NCBI GenBank assembly: GCA_009602725.1
Contig: WELB01000258.1
Coordinates: 1-19,989, forward strand
DNA: 19,989 nucleotides
Origin: Spirogloea muscicola
Lineage: Eukaryota > Streptophyta > Zygnematophyceae > Spirogloeales > Spirogloeaceae
Direction: 5' to 3'
Shown: piece after piece, positions 17,387 through 19,989 of the stretch
How positions within the stretch are numbered: the stretch's first letter is position 1
Layout of the letters: each line of letters opens with the position of its first letter
Made by a program: the position numbers and the translations under genes
Notes under the pieces: model-generated
The model's database searches: none
What the model was told of the DNA's origin: nothing
What the model saw: only the letters and a program-made list of their open reading frames with translations

Positions 17387-18346
17387 ATGGCCAGCTCGAG
17401 GGCTGCGTGCAGCCTGGCGTGCCTGCTGGCCGGGGCCAGCGCCGCGCTGGCCGCGGTCCTCGCCAAGCTCGCCGGAGGCCCCGAGCTCGCGCTGCTCCTT
17501 CGGCTGCACTCCGAGGAGCTCGAAGGCCATGATTTGGTGCCGCCCCCTTCGCCCCCGACATTGCGTTCGCAGCGGCGTCCGCACACCTGTACCCTAATCA
17601 GCACGTCCTTGACCTAAGCCAAACCAATCTTCAGAATCATGAGAGTTGTTGCAACAGGTTGCGTAGCAGGAGCTAGCTGCTTGTACAGGGTAGGACTGCA
17701 GCTAGATGATGGCCTTTGCCGTGAAATTGCCATTCTGGCATAGCTTGCTGGAGTGATAGCATCCTCTCCATAGGTCTGCTGTGCCATGCGAGTGATTCTG
17801 GTCGCGGACCCGCAATTGCAGGTACTTCCAGCGCTGCGCGCCCTGTGCTACTTTGGCATGGTGGCGTGCAATGTGGTCATGTGGAGCCTGTGCATGATTG
17901 GCCTCCGCGTGCTACCAACACTGCAGGCCAACGTGCAAAACCTGGCCGCCAACCTCGTCTGCTCCGGCATCTTTGGCTTTCTGCTTTTTGGCGAAGCTCT
18001 CAGCATCCGTGTGAGCACCACAGCCTGCAGCAAGCCTCAGATATCATGGCTAACCGGACAGTGAGGACAAGCAGTGCATTCACCACAGTCGAGGCTCAGG
18101 AGTTGCTGCTTGAGTCTTGCCAAGCCATTTATTGTCTTCCATAGTAGTCAATGGGAGCAGGGCGTCATGTTTGACACCGTATGGCCCATGCTGATTGGCT
18201 CCAAGAACCACAATGTCATGGTCACGCAGTGGTTGGCTGGAATCACCTGCATCCTTTGCGGCGTTGTTGTGCTTGCCGAGGCCAGCAGGGAGGAGGAGGC
18301 TGGACCGAGAGAGGTTGCCACTGCCTCTGCAATCAAGCTGGACTGA
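17387..18346 (+). CDS. TMEM42-like four-helix membrane protein
   Basis: A small integral membrane protein of the TMEM42 family, related to EamA-type transporters; its substrate is unknown. Preferred exons are 17387-17536, 17822-18010 and 18230-18346 (TGA), giving 151 residues, close to the family's length of about 160. The last intron is well supported: GEALSIR joins WLAGITCILCGVVVLAEA in phase. The first junction is uncertain: exon 2 could begin at 17774, also in phase, adding 16 residues, and the exon 1 donor at 17537 (GTGCCG) is weak. Four hydrophobic segments: SLACLLAGASAALAAVLAKL, RALCYFGMVACNVVMWSL, NLAANLVCSGIFGFLLF and the WLAGITCILCGVVVLA helix. MWSLCMIGL, the LQANVQNLAAN stretch and FLLFGE fit the conserved middle of TMEM42. 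The charged tail EASREEEAGPRE should face the cytosol or lumen side. Confidence 0.72.
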
Positions 18347-18574
18347 GTGCTGCCGTCTTTTTGCTGGACATCTAAGCCTACGTCTTCATACATGTTGACA
18401 GCCTGCTCTTCAATTGACAGTCGCATAGGTGTCTCGAGGCTGCTCCGCAATGCCTGTCAGACAGGACTTGATCAAGCTGGGAGGTACAGTGACCAGGGTT
18501 GCAACAGGAACAGGGCCTATGCTTCTAGAACTACATGTACCTCTCCAGTATGAGGAGCTTGAAAACCGGCCGGA
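18347..18574. other. Intergenic region between convergent TMEM42-like and kelch genes
   Basis: The 3' untranslated regions of two convergent genes share this interval up to 18756. There is no coding signal and no clear poly(A) motif. Two hairpins lie in its right half (annotated separately). Confidence 0.5.
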
Positions 18575-18594
18575 GCCGCCAATTTATTGGCGGC
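18575..18594. repeat. Perfect 9-bp hairpin with a TT loop
   Basis: GCCGCCAAT (18575-18583), TT, ATTGGCGGC (18586-18594). It sits between the stop codons of two convergent genes, so it could structure either transcript's 3' end. Confidence 0.75.
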
Positions 18595-18664
18595 CCTGAG
18601 CAGTTCATTATGTACATTAAATTGACCTAAGAGCTGACGTCGACACTGATGGCTGACTGATGAG

Positions 18665-18699
18665 CTGGTGCTTCTCAAGAAACTGCTGAGAAGTACCAG
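18665..18699. repeat. Hairpin of 12 paired bases with one mismatch
   Basis: CTGGTGCTTCTCA (18665-18677) pairs with TGAGAAGTACCAG (18687-18699) apart from one G-T position, with a 9-base loop. It lies 58 bases beyond the kelch gene's stop codon, within its probable 3' untranslated region. Confidence 0.7.
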
Positions 18700-18756
18700 G
18701 TCAGTCCACCCAGTGCCCATAGAGCTACTCGAATAACTGGCTTGCCGTGTGCAATC

Positions 18757-19989
18757 TTATACTGTGACCACACAGCAACCGAGAATCCGGAAGTCAACGC
18801 CCTCCTCGTGGAGCCTGCTCACACGGGTCCAGCGCCGAGAGGCACCGCAGAAGGACTCGACAGTAGCGTGCACATACCGGGAGCTCGCAGTGTGGGGCGA
18901 CGCGGGCGTCCACCAGCTGGCGACCAGGAAGAGCTGCCTGGCGACGCCGAGCAGGTAGCAGCGGCGCAGGTTGTAGCCCTCCTCGGCGGCCAGTTCGACG
19001 GGCATGGAGGACACAGTGCGGCTGGCCGTGTCGTAAGCCAGCAGCTCGTGGCCCACCTCGTCGCCCCAGGCCTGCGCGCCGAAAGCCCGGGCGTGGCAGA
19101 TGAAGATGGTGGCACCCGCGGCGGCCACCGTGCTCTGCGCGCCGACGGCGGCGAGCCAGGGTGCGTCCAAGACCCGCCACGCCGCCGTGCTCGGGTCGAA
19201 GACCTCCAGGCTGTGGATCGGCGCCATGCGGCCCGCGCTCTCCACGCCGCCGATGACAAACAGCTTGCCGCCGACGTCTACGCCCTGGCAGTAGATCCGC
19301 GGCCGGTGCATGGATCTCACAGAGCGCAGCTCGCCGGCGCCCGGCTCGTAGCGCGCGGTCGCCGCCGTGGCCTTGCGCTGCAGGATGCGGTTCTCCAGAA
19401 AGCCGTCGTCCGAGCGCTTCATGAAGCCGCCGAGGCCGCCGGCAGCGTACAGGTGGCCGCCGACGTGGGCCAGCGCGCCGCCGACGTGCAGCTTCGCCAT
19501 CGGCTGCGGCGCGCTCCACGCGTTCCACACCGCGTCGTACTTGATCATCGTCGGCACGCCGGATCGCTGCGCCGGCGCGGCAGGCAGAGGTGGGCGCCCA
19601 TCAGGGGCTGTGGGGGCTCGGTCTCGGTCGCCGCGCCTGTGACGAGCTTACGATGAGCCTCGCTCGGTCGAGCCTGAAGCTCGAGCGCAAGGTGGCCATG
19701 GCGGCGATGGGGGACGGCGAGAGGTTGCGGATGCTCACGTAGTCGGCTTGCAGGCCGGCGCAGTAGGACGTGGACGTGATGAGGAAGATGTGGCGGCCGC
19801 CGGAGGCGCAGGCGGCGATGCCGACGGACGGGATGCCGGGCAGCACCATCCAGCTGCCGCCGCCGTCGTCGCCGCCATCGGCGGCGGCAGCTACAGCGGC
19901 GGCGCGGCCGTGCGGCACGGCGACGGCGCGGAAGACAAGGAAGCGGCGCTCGCCCTCGAGCGCGAGGGCGAGCCAGGTCTCGGCGGCGC
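18757..19989 (-). CDS. Kelch-repeat protein, possibly F-box/kelch (5' end outside the window)
   Basis: Two exons are visible on the minus strand: beyond 19989 to 19652, and 19566-18757 (stop TAA), joined in phase across an 85-base intron, giving at least 381 residues. Kelch blades show as paired GG followed by Tyr/Trp positions: YDAVWNAWSAPQPMAKLHVG, VGGHLYAAGGLGG, then VGGKLFVIGGVES with FDPSTAAWRVLDAPW, and later ELLAYDTASRTVSSMP. The upstream exon reads WLALALEGERRFLVFRAVAV and SYVSIRNLSP-like blade sequence (YVSIRNLSP at its end). An F-box, if present, would be beyond the window edge, so substrate-adaptor function in an SCF ubiquitin ligase is only inferred. The exons are very GC-rich and Ala/Gly-rich, and open frames on the opposite strand are shadows. 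Confidence 0.82.

Noticed and set aside
18655-18685. Possible hammerhead ribozyme (CTGATGAG ... GAAAC)
   Set aside because: The bases between the two core motifs do not form stem II, and I find no matching cleavage-site stem. The sequence is better explained by the simple hairpin at 18665-18699.
18742-19656. 304-residue plus-strand open frame
   Set aside because: It is antisense to the kelch exon and has no recognisable protein features. The minus strand carries clear kelch motifs.
1-19989. tRNA or rRNA genes
   Set aside because: No stretch shows a convincing tRNA cloverleaf with its conserved boxes or any conserved rRNA sequence.

Overview
This is nuclear DNA of a eukaryote, most likely a green alga or another member of the green plant lineage. 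Six genes read as short exons joined by GT-AG introns of about 85 to 335 bases. Three of them are typical of the green lineage: a chloroplast NDC1-type NAD(P)H-quinone dehydrogenase, a BPA1-like RRM protein and a plant-style beta-ureidopropionase. The exact clade is an inference; no ribosomal or organelle marker is present to settle it. All gene assignments come from reading the translated exons against remembered family sequences, not from a search.

Layout. Bases 1-4500 are gene-poor. They hold a mosaic of one interspersed repeat family in both orientations, with three fold-back (inverted) pairs, a GC-rich low-complexity stretch and a tandem repeat. A BPA1-like gene follows (4684-6491, +), then about 1.2 kb without a recognisable gene, two perfect hairpins, and a second repeat block that ends in 55 consecutive A directly at the start codon of the NDC1 gene (8614-11959, +). 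TIM22 (12338-13493, -) converges on NDC1. After another repeat fragment come beta-ureidopropionase (14738-16960, -) and, head to head with it, a TMEM42-like membrane protein (17387-18346, +). That gene converges on a kelch-repeat gene (18757 to beyond the window end, -).

The genes do not form one pathway. They are housekeeping functions: chloroplast redox, mitochondrial protein import, pyrimidine catabolism, a membrane protein and two regulatory or adaptor proteins. Exon joins were solved by hand. The phases agree throughout BPA1-like, NDC1 and TIM22 and in five of six exons of beta-ureidopropionase. The 5' ends of TIM22 and beta-ureidopropionase and the first junction of TMEM42-like remain open.

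The most interesting material is the repeat family. Separate copies keep the same short peptide, ending in SYSDLxLLTRGY-stop, while their codons differ mainly at silent positions. The same family carries a hairpin whose GGGCTGG/CCAGCCC stem is kept while its loop varies. One copy has a long poly(A) tail. Together this suggests an undescribed retroposon-like family that descends from, or still contains, a selected coding sequence.
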